DNA of 64,000 bases, taken from positions 28,941,763 through 29,005,762 of the forward strand of contig CM077832.1 in the NCBI GenBank assembly GCA_039720395.1, written 5' to 3'. The translations under genes and the position numbers were made by a program. The notes under the pieces were generated by a model that was not told the DNA's origin, did no database searches, and was given only the letters and a program-made list of their open reading frames with translations. The stretch comes from Liquidambar formosana (taxonomy: Eukaryota; Streptophyta; Magnoliopsida; Saxifragales; Altingiaceae). Of this stretch, positions 45,106 through 57,800 are shown piece after piece; the first letter of the stretch is position 1; the number at the start of each line of letters is the position of its first letter.

Positions 45106-45539
45106 AGTTTTACACCAACTATGAATGAATCCCTCCCCTTATTTATTATTATAATTATAATTATTCGTATACTCCGTATTATACTTATTCTTAATTTCAA
45201 TTTGTCCCATGCAATTCACGGGTCCATCATTTTTCATAATTTGCATTTGTCCCATACAATTGCACGGGTTTCTATATTTTTTTGGTAAACGCACGGGTTT
45301 ATCATTCAAGCTTCATTGCCACTTTAACAAGTGCTATGGAGGAAACCCGTTTGTGATCGGATATTCGGTTATTAGACAGGATAGAACCCGTGAACCGACC
45401 CAAATGTAGAGCAGCAAGCATGTGCTACACGCGTTTCGTATATCAGACACATAACTCGTGCGATTCTGGGCGTCGTGGTGGTGGTCAATGAGGCAGCACC
45501 GGTGATTCAACCTTCCCCCTCCAACTACAACCCGCCCAA

Positions 45540-45817
45540 CAGTTCTAGTTTAAAGAGAGAAGAAAGGGGAGAGAGAGAGAGAGAGAGAGAGAGAGTCACT
45601 TCAAGAAAACAAATTGGATTCGACATGAAAACAGGTACAAAACCCTAGAAATATGAAAAATCCCCAAATCTGAATGGAAACCCTAACCCTAACCCAAATC
45701 GCACTTATCGGATCCTCCATCAGCGCCCATTTTCGGATCCTCAGACGAGACTACCGTCTCTCTCTCTGCTTTGCCGGAGGGTGAGCTTTTGGGTCTCTGT
45801 TAGGGTTCTTTGTTTCC

Positions 45818-45893
<76 letters not shown>

Positions 45894-46013
45894 CTGTTTA
45901 CAGTTCAGAGACTATATATATCTATATGTAGAGAGGGAGAGAGAGTTTCGAATCTCTAGTCGACTTGTTCATTTTAGATAGAGAGACTTATAGAGAGAGA
46001 GTGTTATATATAT

Positions 46014-46062
<49 letters not shown>

Positions 46063-46100
46063 CAGAGGGAGAGAGAGAGACAGAGAGAAAGAGAAGGGAG
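45540..46100 (+). promoter_or_regulatory. Probable leader and core promoter region of the PWWP gene
   Basis: It contains (GA)n at about 45570-45594, a (TG)n/(GA)n compound tract at about 45836-45886, TATA-like stretches near 45913 and 46005, and a further (GA)n at 46018-46060 ending just before the ATG. The block 45690-45820 has duplicate copies about 1.7 kb upstream. The transcription start is not fixed; several TATA-like stretches compete. Confidence 0.4.
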
Positions 46101-49100
46101 ATGGGGAGTTCGGGATCAGGAGCGGTGGATTGCAGCGTCGGGTCGATTGTGTGGGTTCGGAGGAGGAACGGGTCGTGGTGGCCCGGTAAAATACTGGGTC
46201 CCGATGAGCTCTCGGCTACGCATCTCATGTCTCCGAGATCAGGAACTCCGGTCAAGCTTCTTGGAAGAGAAGATGCCAGCGTGTAAGTTCAGTTTTCAGC
46301 TTATTTTCTTTTATTTTAAAATTATTACCTCTGTTTTGGCATTTGGGCTCTGTTTGGTTGCTGGGAAAATTGAGGAAAAGAGACAAGAAAATAAATTTTA
46401 ATCTTCATTAATTAATTGTATGGGATGTAGTTTAGTTAAAATCTTCATTTATTTTATTTTTTAGTTGATTGGTTTCTTATCGCTACTTATTGTTTTGGTA
46501 TATGTTGTAACTAAAAGTTAGCTTCGGACACTACTGGAAGTAAATTATTTAATTTATAGATTAAGCTGTCATTAGTTCATTATCAATGATACTCAACCAA
46601 AATGGGGCTTAGAACAGGGTTGGATACATGATTTTTACATTTTGCCATTCGGCCTTATTATCAAATCATATTCCATCATGGATTTCTCGTGTCTCGACTG
46701 GCCTTGTGTGAGGATTCCATCCGACGGAGAAAGAAAAGCCAAGAACAACACAAAGAACAAAGAAAACAAAAAACAGAGAAAAGCTAGTTCAAAAGAGAGA
46801 AAATATAAGAATAACACAGAGAACAAAGAAAACAAAATTCAGATAAAATATAATTATAGGAAGATAGATGTGCGACCCAAACTCAAGATTCGCAATTGGT
46901 GGGTAAAAATGCACATGGAATGCTGTAAGGCAGTAGCTCCTCTCTTAGCTAAGAAGCCGCCTTTCATAAGTCATCCTAGATATCCACTTGTACTCCACCT
47001 CACTGAAGAAGAAACATGTGCAATCTCTTGAAAAAAGTGAGTGTACCTCCAAGACCCTGCCATGTTAATTTTTGCCCATGTGATAACTATTGTCGTATTC
47101 CCCTCAACCATTTTATTAGCTAGCCCCATCTCATAGGCTTTCCTAGACCTTAATACCTTTAGAAGGGCAAAAACTTCTGCCTTAAAGGAATTTTTGAAAC
47201 CAACTGGCTTAAAAATTGGCTTGAACAGCATTTTTAAAGTGATCTCCAAAAATACTCCTAATCCCTCCCCCACTTGCATTATAAAGAGAGCATCCATTAA
47301 GGTTTTAAAATGATTCTTCCCTATGGAGAGGCTTTTTGTTCTTTCATTGTTGTTGTTGGTCTTTTTTTTTTTTTTTGGGGGGGGGGGGGGTTGTGGCTGG
47401 AGGGCTCTTACGAAAAGCGGAGGAGCCTCTAGGCCCTCTACTAAAAGAGCACACCCCTCTTCAATAATCCAAGATGCATGCCGAAGGGGCTCTTGAATTC
47501 TTCTGTAAATGAAGCTCCTAGTCCAAGAGAACTTCATACCATTTCTCATGACAAAATTTATTTTGGGCTTCTTGTTGTCCTTGTAGCACCTTCAACTTGC
47601 AAACGCCTGTATCCTTTTGTCTATATTGCAATTTGCTCATGGCCTTAACTACTTCAAAGTACTATTTGTCCTTTCATTGTTAGGTCACATTGTTTAAAGT
47701 CTTGGCCAAGACCGAGTCATCTTAGCGGAGTCATCTTAGGCTTAATTGGGGACGATGCAAGATTTAATACCAAGTTATGTGTAGGAATATATCATTTTAG
47801 CCATAATTATTAAACCCGGACCAGACATTACGTTGTCAAGAGACCGGGTCACTGGGTCAGCAGTCCAACAGCTGGATCACTTGTCGGACCGGTCCTACAA
47901 TTAAAAAATAATAATAATTCATAATAATTATTAAGAAAATGAAATTTTACTTTAAAAAAAGAAAAGAAAAGCATGTATGTCAATTTTTTTTTTTTTTTTG
48001 AAAAAAAAAACATCATAAAGAGTTAATGACAAACAACACAAAGCTTTTAAAGTTTTAAGTTTTGAGAAATAAATCTGAAAGTCTGAAACTGAAACATGAA
48101 CTATAGATCATAGAGTGAATAAGAAGAAGAAGAAGAAGTAAAGTCAAGCACATTTCCCTGATGCTTTAAATCTATGATGCTTCCCAAATCCCAAAATCTA
48201 AATGCTTGATGTTGTGAAACTGTGAGCTTACTTGCTTGATGGCTTTATGCTTCCTTGCCATGATGGGCCATGGGGATCCAATAGGAAAATGACTCAAAGA
48301 GATGAGCTTACGGATGAACAAAGATGGACTGACTTGAAGAGATGACGTTAGAGAATAGGGATTTAGGAGGTTTGTGAGTTAGGGCTCCCATCACACTTCA
48401 AAAGACGAAATTGCAATTCATTCTTAAAATATTAAAAAAATTTGAAGATTTGATTTTTAATGGCTAAACTGTCTTTAAAGCTTTTTTTAGAAAACAGCTC
48501 GGTTCTGTCAAAACCGTTTGGGTTGACCGGTTTGACTAAAAACCATCTGGTTCTCACCATATGCATTTCCGATCCAATAGAAAACTGAACAGGTCTAAGC
48601 TCCGGTTCACTGCTTGGACTGGCTGGTCCGGTTAGATTTATTGTGGTTTGTCGTAGATCTATTTACGACTGATGAAGTGATGGTTCTAGATAGGGCTCTT
48701 ATGATCTTATAATATATTTAAGTTGCAAACTAACTCATGTTTTTTTTAATTATTATTAAGAAGGGAAATGTCTTAGACTAGTTATTTCTTTTAATAATGA
48801 AAACTGCCTAAAACTATCATTCTTTGTAATTAAAAGTTATAAACAATTACGTATCTTTTCTTAACAATTATATCCTGTTCAATATATATTATCAAGTTTT
48901 TATTGGGATACGGTTTGTTCTCCCAAGAGCAAGGGTGGTTTGGGATTAAGGCACCTTCATATGATGAATAAGGCTCTGCTAGTTAAGTGTTTGTGGAGAT
49001 TTGCTACTGAAAAAGAAGCTTTGTGGAGGTAAGTGGTGGGGTGGAAGGCTTGCAATGAGGAAGGGAATTGGAGATTGAAAGAGGCTAGGGGTCCTTATGG

Positions 49101-49695
49101 GGTAGGATTATGGAAGTTCATTACTAGGGAGTGGGGCACCTTTGAAAAAGGAATTAACTTTAAAGTTGGGGAGGGTGGCTCCGTTAAATTTTGGGAAGGT
49201 GTGGGAAGAGACTGTTGAGTGAGGAGTTTCCCAATCTTTTTGATATTGTTGTCAGTAAGAGGGTTTGCATTGCAGACTATTTCTAACGATTCTCCTCTAT
49301 AGGATGTTACTTTCGTCAAGAATTTTCATGATTGAGAACTAGAAGGGGTGATGACTTTTTTTGAGAAGATTTATGCTGCTAAGGTGGAGCGCGGGGGAGG
49401 GGATGGTATTGTGTGGTCGAGATGAAGAAATGGTGGGTTATTGGTGAAAAATCTATATAGCTTGACGGTGCAGAGGGAAGGCAGAGGGTTTCCATTTTTG
49501 AAGCTTTGGGCTCCTAAGGTGCCCACAAAAGTCTTTTTTTACTTGGGTTGCTTGTTGGGAAGTGCTTAACCATTGGCAATTTACAAAGAAGAGGATTCCT
49601 GCTGCCTAACTGATGTGTTCTTTTGCAAAAGAGAGTCAGAGACGGTTGACCACTTGTTGCTAGGGAGGTGTGGGATTCTTGCTTAGTACTCTTTT

Positions 49696-49728
<33 letters not shown>

Positions 49729-52700
49729 GCATCGGATGATGCCAAGGAGGGAAATTCAGGTGATGAAGTCTTGGTGGTGCAGAAGTTCTAAGAATGTGGC
49801 TTTGGAAGTTTTAAGGCTCATTTCGCATTCCATTTTTTGGTGCTGTGGAAGGAGAGAAATAGTAGGACTTTTAATAATGAGGACTTTTAAAAATCAGCTT
49901 TTAGACTTTTTGTTTGCATAGGGTAAGCCGTTGCGCGCAAGGGCGCTAAGAGCATCACTGCATTCATTAAGACAGATTGAAAGTCTGTAGTTGACAAGAA
50001 AAATAGGCAATGAAAGGTATTCAAGTTACGTTGCTTGATCGAGTATTGGCTACGGTATCGAAGCTTCGGCTTAGTCACAATTTACCTTCCCTCTTGTTTC
50101 AGAGGGAATGTTAGGAGTTCCCCTTATGTGAGGAGTGAGTAACGAGTGAGGAAAGCTCTATCAAAGGTATAAGAGTGGACTTCTAACTAGTAGCTAGTCT
50201 GAGGTAAACGACTAAACGATTGGTAATTGAGTTCAGGACTGGTAATTGAATCATAGACTAAGCATTGTGAAGAGCTCAACTTATTATAATGAATGCAATG
50301 ATTCTGGGCAATTTCCGAACTCTAATGAGGAACGGAGAATCACCCATTAAAGCTGTGGAAGTAGGGATTTAAGCATTCATTAAAGCAAAGTAAACGATAC
50401 ACGTTGCCCTATTTGAGTAAGGGCGGATAAGCTTTCTTTCCTTCTAACGAAGGCAAGCCGTTAGTCAAGAGGTTAGTTACCAGTTCTTCGTTCATAGGTA
50501 CTCCCTTGCTCCACCTTTTCGGCCTAGTCACTCTCTCGCCTTATAGCTAGGAGTGTTCAATAAGAGTTGTGAGTGTGAGTGACTCTAAAAAGAGAACAAG
50601 CTGTCAAGAGTGAAGTCAACAGAGTCGGTATCAACACCTAAAGTCGGCAATCACTCTCTGTCCAAAGTTAGGAGTTCCGTTACTAGTCATCGACTCAAAG
50701 AGTCGGGAAGGCCATAACATGCTTAGTAACCATCCCTCGTTAAGAGGGAAACTGCTTCTAATGCTATTTAACTGGGCAATTTCATTACTTTAATTCAGCG
50801 GGAAAATCTATCTTAAAGCGGAAAGAAAGATCGCTTCGCTTAAGCTCGGGCAAGGTAAGCAAGAGCGCGCGCTAAACACGAATAGCCAAGCAAAGGGAGG
50901 TAGGGAAGGAACATATTAGATACTAAAGAGCAATAGGGCACTCCTAAGCGAAGAAGGCAGTGAGCTCGGTTCAGCCGGATGATTTTTATAATCAGACGGC
51001 CCTAAGAGTTCCTAGATACTCTTACTTTGTAGGCTTTTGCTGTATAGATCATGTGTACAGGAGATTTTCTCTCTTTTTGATCAATAAAATTTTACCTAAA
51101 TATTTTATCAAGTTTTTATTTAAGCTATTCTAATTCTTGTATTACTTCTATTCACTTCAATTGATAATCATGCCCTTTATTGTTAAAAGAGAGGGTGGGG
51201 GGAATATACACAGAAAGTCATATTAAAGAAAAAATAAAAAATTAGGTGTGCTTATGTAATACATTTACTAGGGGAATGTCATGTTTTGAGTATTTAAACC
51301 CAAATATTGTGTTCTTTTTATGGTGAAATAGTGCACTAGCCCCGTTTTTTATATTATTTTACCATATTATGTGTCCTAAGTTATTTGTTTTGCTTATTTG
51401 ATGGTGCCAATGTGATTGTGCCCCCCCCCCCCCCCCCCCTCTTTTCTCCTTATTTCCCTTTTTTAATGAATTTTATGGATTTTTTGTGAACATTCTTTCG
51501 TGCATAAAGGTTTGTCTCGCCCAAGACATGATGAGATGGCTGCGATCAAAACTTTGAACCATGGTTAGTCAAAGTCTACTAATTAGATACATTGCATACT
51601 AGGATGAAGTATGCTTTGCCCCATTGCTGGAGAGGCTGAGGTTCTAAACCCCTTTTTTATATTGAAGTAAACTAATTAGCTCTTAATAACATATGAACAT
51701 CTTTGCTTCTTCCTCCTCCTCCCCCTCCAATTGGATATTAGATTGTAATGCCCAAGTCAGAGGTTATAGTTGTGGAGTTTATTGTTCTGGGGGAGCTTGT
51801 ATGAAGCTCATTCTACTTGCATGTTTCTATAGGTTATGGCGTTATGCTCAGATGATGATTCTTTTTACAGAATAATCTGGGCTACCACTGTTGCTATAAC
51901 ACCCCCTTTGCCTAATGTATTTATGATATGGACTTATTCTTTGTTGCGCTAATCAAACAGCTTGATGAATTATTTGTGTGTTTTCACTTGCACACTTATT
52001 CTATTATTTTTAATTCCACAGAAGATTTGTTCTCTCTATGGAAAGAGATATGCATCCACACTTTGCTCACATTTGTTTTAAGTTATTTATGCCTCTTAGA
52101 AATACATTATTGTTTTTGTAACATTTTATTTTGACTCTAATTTATTAAGACATTTTTGTGGTATGTCTTCTCAGGGATTGGTACAATTTAGAGAAATCGA
52201 AGCGTGTGAAGGCTTTTCGATGTGGTGAGTTTGACGATTGTATTGAAAGGGCTGAATCCTCACAGGGCATGCCTGTAAAGAAAAGAGAGAAATATGCACG
52301 TCGAGAAGATGCTATTCTGCATGCTCTTGAACTTGAGAAGCAACTGCTGGAGAAGAAACGAGGGAAACTAGGTATTTCTTCTGATTTTAAGAGCAGTAAA
52401 TTATCTGATTCTATGAAAAAAGAGATAGTCACATCTTTTGAAGGTTTGGGAGATGAAAATGGCAAAATGGGAAATGCCAAACCACATCAACTTTCGAAGG
52501 GACTAGATATGTCTCTAAAGGATGAGAAGAGGGGCAATCCTCTCTATGCACAAAAAGTCAAAGAGGGGAAACAACTGAGCTGGGATGATGATAATTCTGA
52601 AGCTGTGCCTCGGATGAGAGGCTTACAGGACTTTGGGCTCAGGATTGCCCCATCAAAGCGAAAGCTTTCTTCTTCTGTTGCTTTAAATGGTTCTCGAAAA

Positions 52701-54751
52701 CCTACAGTTGATGATCATGCTCATGCTCCTTCTAGTGGTGGTGTTAGCATGGGAAATACAAGTCATGTCAACGGTAAAAATTCTGTTGACAAAAGGAAAA
52801 GGTCACATGAGGGGTTGACTGAGGATACCCTTGTTAAGAGGCGTGACAGACGCCGTCCTCTTGTTCAAGTATTGCAGAGTAGTGCAAAATTAGCAGCCCC
52901 TCATTCCTTGAAGCCTCACACTAGTACTCTTTCTCTCTCTGTGTCAGGAGTGGATCAGACGGGAAACATATGTCGGGCAAAGAGGAGCAGATGTGTGTAC
53001 CTGCCAGCTGAGTCTAATGATCATTTGGTTTATGCTGAACCTGTGCCGAGCCAGATGGAGATATCACGTTCTCAGAGTGGAGAGGGTAACTGTCATCCTC
53101 TTTGTGGTTCTTTGGCGGAAGAGAACACTTCAGGATTGATGGAAGATTCTGAATCTGATTCTTCTGAGACTGAGGATCTAGAACCAGATTCAGATGAAGA
53201 GACGAGTGCGCTTTCAGGTCTAGTTTTGACTGTTCTCCTTCCTTATCAATATACTGTCTCTTTTAACATTCGAGTGCTTTATTTAGTTCTTTTGATTAGT
53301 ATGTTTGAAAGGTTATTCACACATCGCCTAGCTGATAATACATTCTTTTGTAAAGAGATTTAATATTTTTCACTGTTAATAATTCCTCCTGAATTTATAT
53401 GCATTTAGGTATGCTTATAACATGCATTATGACTACCATCTCAATTTACCGATTTTTATGCCTGCTCAAAATTTATTTTATTATGCGCTTTGCCAATTTT
53501 CATCATTGCTTGAATTTCCTTTAATTGTTAATGCATCTAGTGGGTATTACGTCCTTGTAAAGTAGGCATTGAACCCATAAAATTTTCATTCAGTATGGGT
53601 TCCTGTATTAGTTCTCCCCTCTCCCTCCACACACCACCGCCCCCCCCCCCCCCCCCCCAAAAAAAAAAAGAAAAAAAAATGTAATGAATGCAACAGTATT
53701 TATTGCCACATCCAATTTTGTTGAAGTGAAAATCTTCTACGAGGTGCTGATAGATATCTAAGAAGTCCTTGTAAGAAAAAAGAGTTTTTTGGTGGGGACT
53801 ATTTCTTCATTGCGAGCACTTTTGTTGAGTGGGGCCAGATTTGGATGCTATCTTGATTGCAAATGAATGTGCAGTCTGTAGGAAATATTTTATGGAAGGG
53901 GTTGCTTGTGAATACTGGTATTCTTAAAAGCATATAAACATGTCGATTGGGGTTTTATGGATTATGTTCTATAAAAGTAGGGTTCAGGCACAAGATGGAG
54001 GAAATATAACAATGGATCTGTTATGAAAATTGCAATTTTAAGTATTAGAGTTGCTAGGGGATACTTTAATTCGATGTGGGGTGTTAGTTGATTCTCTGTC
54101 CCTCGTTTTTGTGCGCATTATTGCAAACATCCTTTATAGAATTGTGCATAAAGGTGAAAATTGTTGTCTTATTCATGGTTTTCTTGTCGGGAGCGAAAGG
54201 GTAAGTGTTTCTCACTTATAAATTGTTGTGATACTATTTTCTTCTCGGACATTTGAGGAGTCTTGGCTTATGCTTGGCATCTTTAAAATTAGTTTAGCTT
54301 AACAATCGATTTGGATTATACCATGTTGGGAGATAAATGGGTTGTTGATTAACATTATCTCTAGGAAACACTTTGGGTTGTAGTATCAGCGAGTGGCGTT
54401 TCAAATGTTTGGGCTTCTCTTTAGGTAGCATTTTGACAACTGTAATTTTTTTTGGATTTGGGGTTTAAAGACTTAGCGAGCGTCTAGCATACTGGTAAAC
54501 ATGGTGCATAACCCTAGAAGGTAGTATAAGCCTCATCAAATATGCCCTCGCTTGTAGTTTTAAATATAGGATCTGAATGTTGCGTAACAGAAAATCTAAG
54601 GACTGATACAGTTGAACCTGGTCTATGTTAGACGAGTAAGGTGTGGGTGTTGGGTGTGGGGCATATCTAGGAGTTGAACTCTTCAAATTTTTAAATTTTG
54701 GATACGGGGACTCAGCCAAAAAGGATCTAAAAATGGGGTATGGATATGGGG

Positions 54752-54794
<43 letters not shown>

Positions 54795-54846
54795 CACGAG
54801 GGTTTAAAACTTTTTAATATACAATAATTACCTTATCAAAAAAAAA

Positions 54847-54887
<41 letters not shown>

Positions 54888-57800
54888 CACACATGTATTT
54901 ATTAATATTTTAAATTAGGTAAATATGATGAGGGTCATTTTTGTAAAGATTATGATACGTGGGAGCATTTCCATAATAATTAGATTTGGTGGGGTCAAAT
55001 AATAAATTCAAATTTTGTTTTTTTAAGAATAAAGGAAAGATAAGGATTAACTTGAAAAATTATAAAATATAAAATATAAAAAGGTTCATGGGTGGGGAAT
55101 GGGTTTCATTTGACATAACCAAAACCTTCAGCCCATCTCCTTCCCACTTCACTTTTGGCGACAGCAACCACGGTAGCCTCTGGCCAAACTTCTGACACAC
55201 CTCCGGTGAAGGTTCTGGCTAGCAAGGTACTCTCTCTCTCTCTTTTCTTTCCTTCTTCCTCCTTTTTCCAGCCTCTGGCAACGCTGTTGCTGCTGCTTCT
55301 TCTCCATCTCCCTCTCTTACTAGTAGCCATGTCGGATTTGTTGGTGAGGTTTCCGGCACGAATCCCATACCCATACGGCCATACCCGTGTTGTGTTGGCA
55401 TGGGTACCTTGGTGTAAAGTGCCATATCCACATAACATAGAACCTAGTTTATAGCTTTTTAAGAAAATTGTGTTGTAAAGGCTGTTGAGCCTCCTGAAAT
55501 TATTAAATAACCAAAAAAAATAAAAAAGAACAACAACAAAAAATTCCAATTTTTTTTTTTCTACTTCTCCTATTTTCCTAGCTTCTCTCCTTTGGTCTTC
55601 CAATTTAGGTCGAATAAAAATTCACTAAAAATCATTTTAAGCACTAAGATGATTTAGGTACCGTTTGGTTATGCTTTTTACAAGATCTTTTTGGCTTTTA
55701 AAAGCAAAAATTTTAAAAATCAAAAAGCGTTGTTTGGTTACAAGTTTTAATAAGTACTTTTTATGAAGCAAAAAGCAAAAAGTTGCTTAAAATCAAAAAG
55801 CAATTGAAGATTGCTTTTAAAAGCAAATTTTATAATCGTGTCATACCCCGACACAGCCAACTCCCACTTGAGCTTTTTTCTCTCTCCCACTTTCTCTGGA
55901 GACAACAGGCGAGAGGGATTTTCCGACAACAATCCGCCGTACTCCGGCGATATATGCCATGCTCCGAGGACATCCGCATATTTCAGCAACATCATTGTGG
56001 CTCCATCAACCTGGATAATTTTGAAGAAGAGCCGGCGAAATTCCAGCAAAGCCACTCTAGCGAAAGGAGATCTTTCTCTTCTACTTCTCTTCAATTTCCT
56101 ACTTTCCCTTCACATTTTTAAAGTTTTCTTTATCATGTGATTTCTTGTTTGGAATCCCAACCAATTTTATGGTAAATTCAGCTATGTAGCCATTGTCATT
56201 TTTTTTTTTCCTTTCGGTTTCGGTGTTAACACTGTTATGTACATCTAGATTGCACTTTCACTATTCAATTTCTTTCAGATTTTGTTTTTGTTTGAAGGTT
56301 TTACTATTTATTTATTTAAATAAACTGAGTGCATAAGGTTTGCAGACATACAAGCGTGGAAAGAGAAGTAAAGGGTGGAGTCACACCACCTGTTTGAAAA
56401 AATGCTTGAATGAAAAAAAAAAACAAAAGGTCTACGGATTTTTAGGCAATGTAACCCATTGTTATGCCCATGTTGTTGTGATTTTATTTATATCCCAGAC
56501 TACCATTTGGGGTTTGATGGAGACAAGGGTTTAATCCTTGACAAGAGAAGCATAGGCCATTTTTGTTACCCATGAATCACTGAGCTGTAATTTGGTCCAT
56601 TCTTTGGTAGATTGGTGTCAAAAAAGGAGGAAAAGCAGAGGTCAATTGTGTTCTTGATGAGGCGGTTTTAGAACTGTTTAATGTGCAAGATTGGTGTCAT
56701 GTAGTGTTGGTGAAGTTGGAAGTTCTAGTAGGGTTAATGTGCAAGAATTAAAAAGATAATAATAATAAGAAAAAGAAAAACACATTTGAAGGATTGTCAT
56801 CTTATCTCAGTACGTTAGTGCAAACTGTTATTTTTCGTTAGTTGTATTATTTTCCTGATTTTATGAGCCAAAGTGATGCAAATCATTCAACTTTTTGGTT
56901 TTTTTGGCAACTTTTTTTTCTCCAGAAAAGTTTGTTTCTATTTATAGAAAAAGTAAAGGCAGAAATTATGTTATCAAAAATGCTACTTGCTTTTATAATG
57001 AAAAGTAAAAGCAAAAATCAATTTTACCAAACATACTATTGTCTTTTTGCTTCTACTTAATAGCAAAAAGCAAAGAAATAAAAAAAAGGACTTTTTCTAC
57101 TTAAAAAAAGATCTTTTAAAAAGTGCAACCAAACGGTGCCTTATTTATATATTATATTGATCATTATGAACAGTAAAATGTGGGATGTTGGGGTTAGAAC
57201 ATACGTAACTATAAATTTTTAGTAAGTCGTGTTCTCTTGAGAAAAGTGCCCTGAGGAATATTCAGAACTCATGCTTAGAAGCACATGGACATCATGAGGC
57301 TTGACTTACTTTTAAGCATGCACCTCATGAAGCACACGATAAATTGGAGTTCTCTACTCATCTCGTACTTTTCTAATGTTAGAGGCTTTAATTTACATTA
57401 AGGATGATTACTCTAATGGATATTTGAAGGGGCAGTGCAAACAAGCTTGAATGATGCTCTTCTATCCCCAAGGATGTTTTGTAACTTTTGTTTGACCAGG
57501 TAAAAGGAACTCTTGTTATTCAGCTCAAAAAAAAAAGAAAAAAAAAAAGAAAAAAGGAAAAAGAAAAAAAGAGGACCTCTTGTCATCTAGGTCTACTAAG
57601 TGGTTAAAGGTGGCAAGGGACTATGCCTTAGGAAGTGGAGGTTCTAAGTTTGACTCTTGCTAAATCCCTTGGGGCCACCCACACAAGGTTTCGTGGTTCT
57701 TATGGGCCTTGGACGTACCTGATCCATATGGGTTGTGGGCTCATATATGGGCCTACGTTTTGCCCGAAGGGTTTCCTCGTCATTAAAAAAAAGAAAAGTG

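Noticed and set aside
45965..46189. 74-codon plus-strand frame over the GA tracts before the PWWP gene
   Set aside because: Most of it is translated (GA)n, giving Arg-Glu repeats, and it overlaps the true first exon in another frame.
46471..46561. A second, alternative first exon of the PWWP gene
   Set aside because: No ATG with a compatible donor and phase was found, and the exon at 46101-46282 encodes the expected PWWP start.
50100..50900. Ribosomal or transfer RNA gene inside the organelle-like insert
   Set aside because: No cloverleaf or conserved rRNA block was recognised; the sequence looks like intergenic organelle DNA only.
55106..55603. 165-codon minus-strand frame in PWWP intron 2
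   Set aside because: It contains low-complexity Lys/Glu and no recognisable family; codon pattern and context fit intronic repeat sequence.
57595..57780. tRNA gene or clear SINE
   Set aside because: A box B-like string is present but no cloverleaf, box A or duplication could be read, so it is left as an unclassified repeat.
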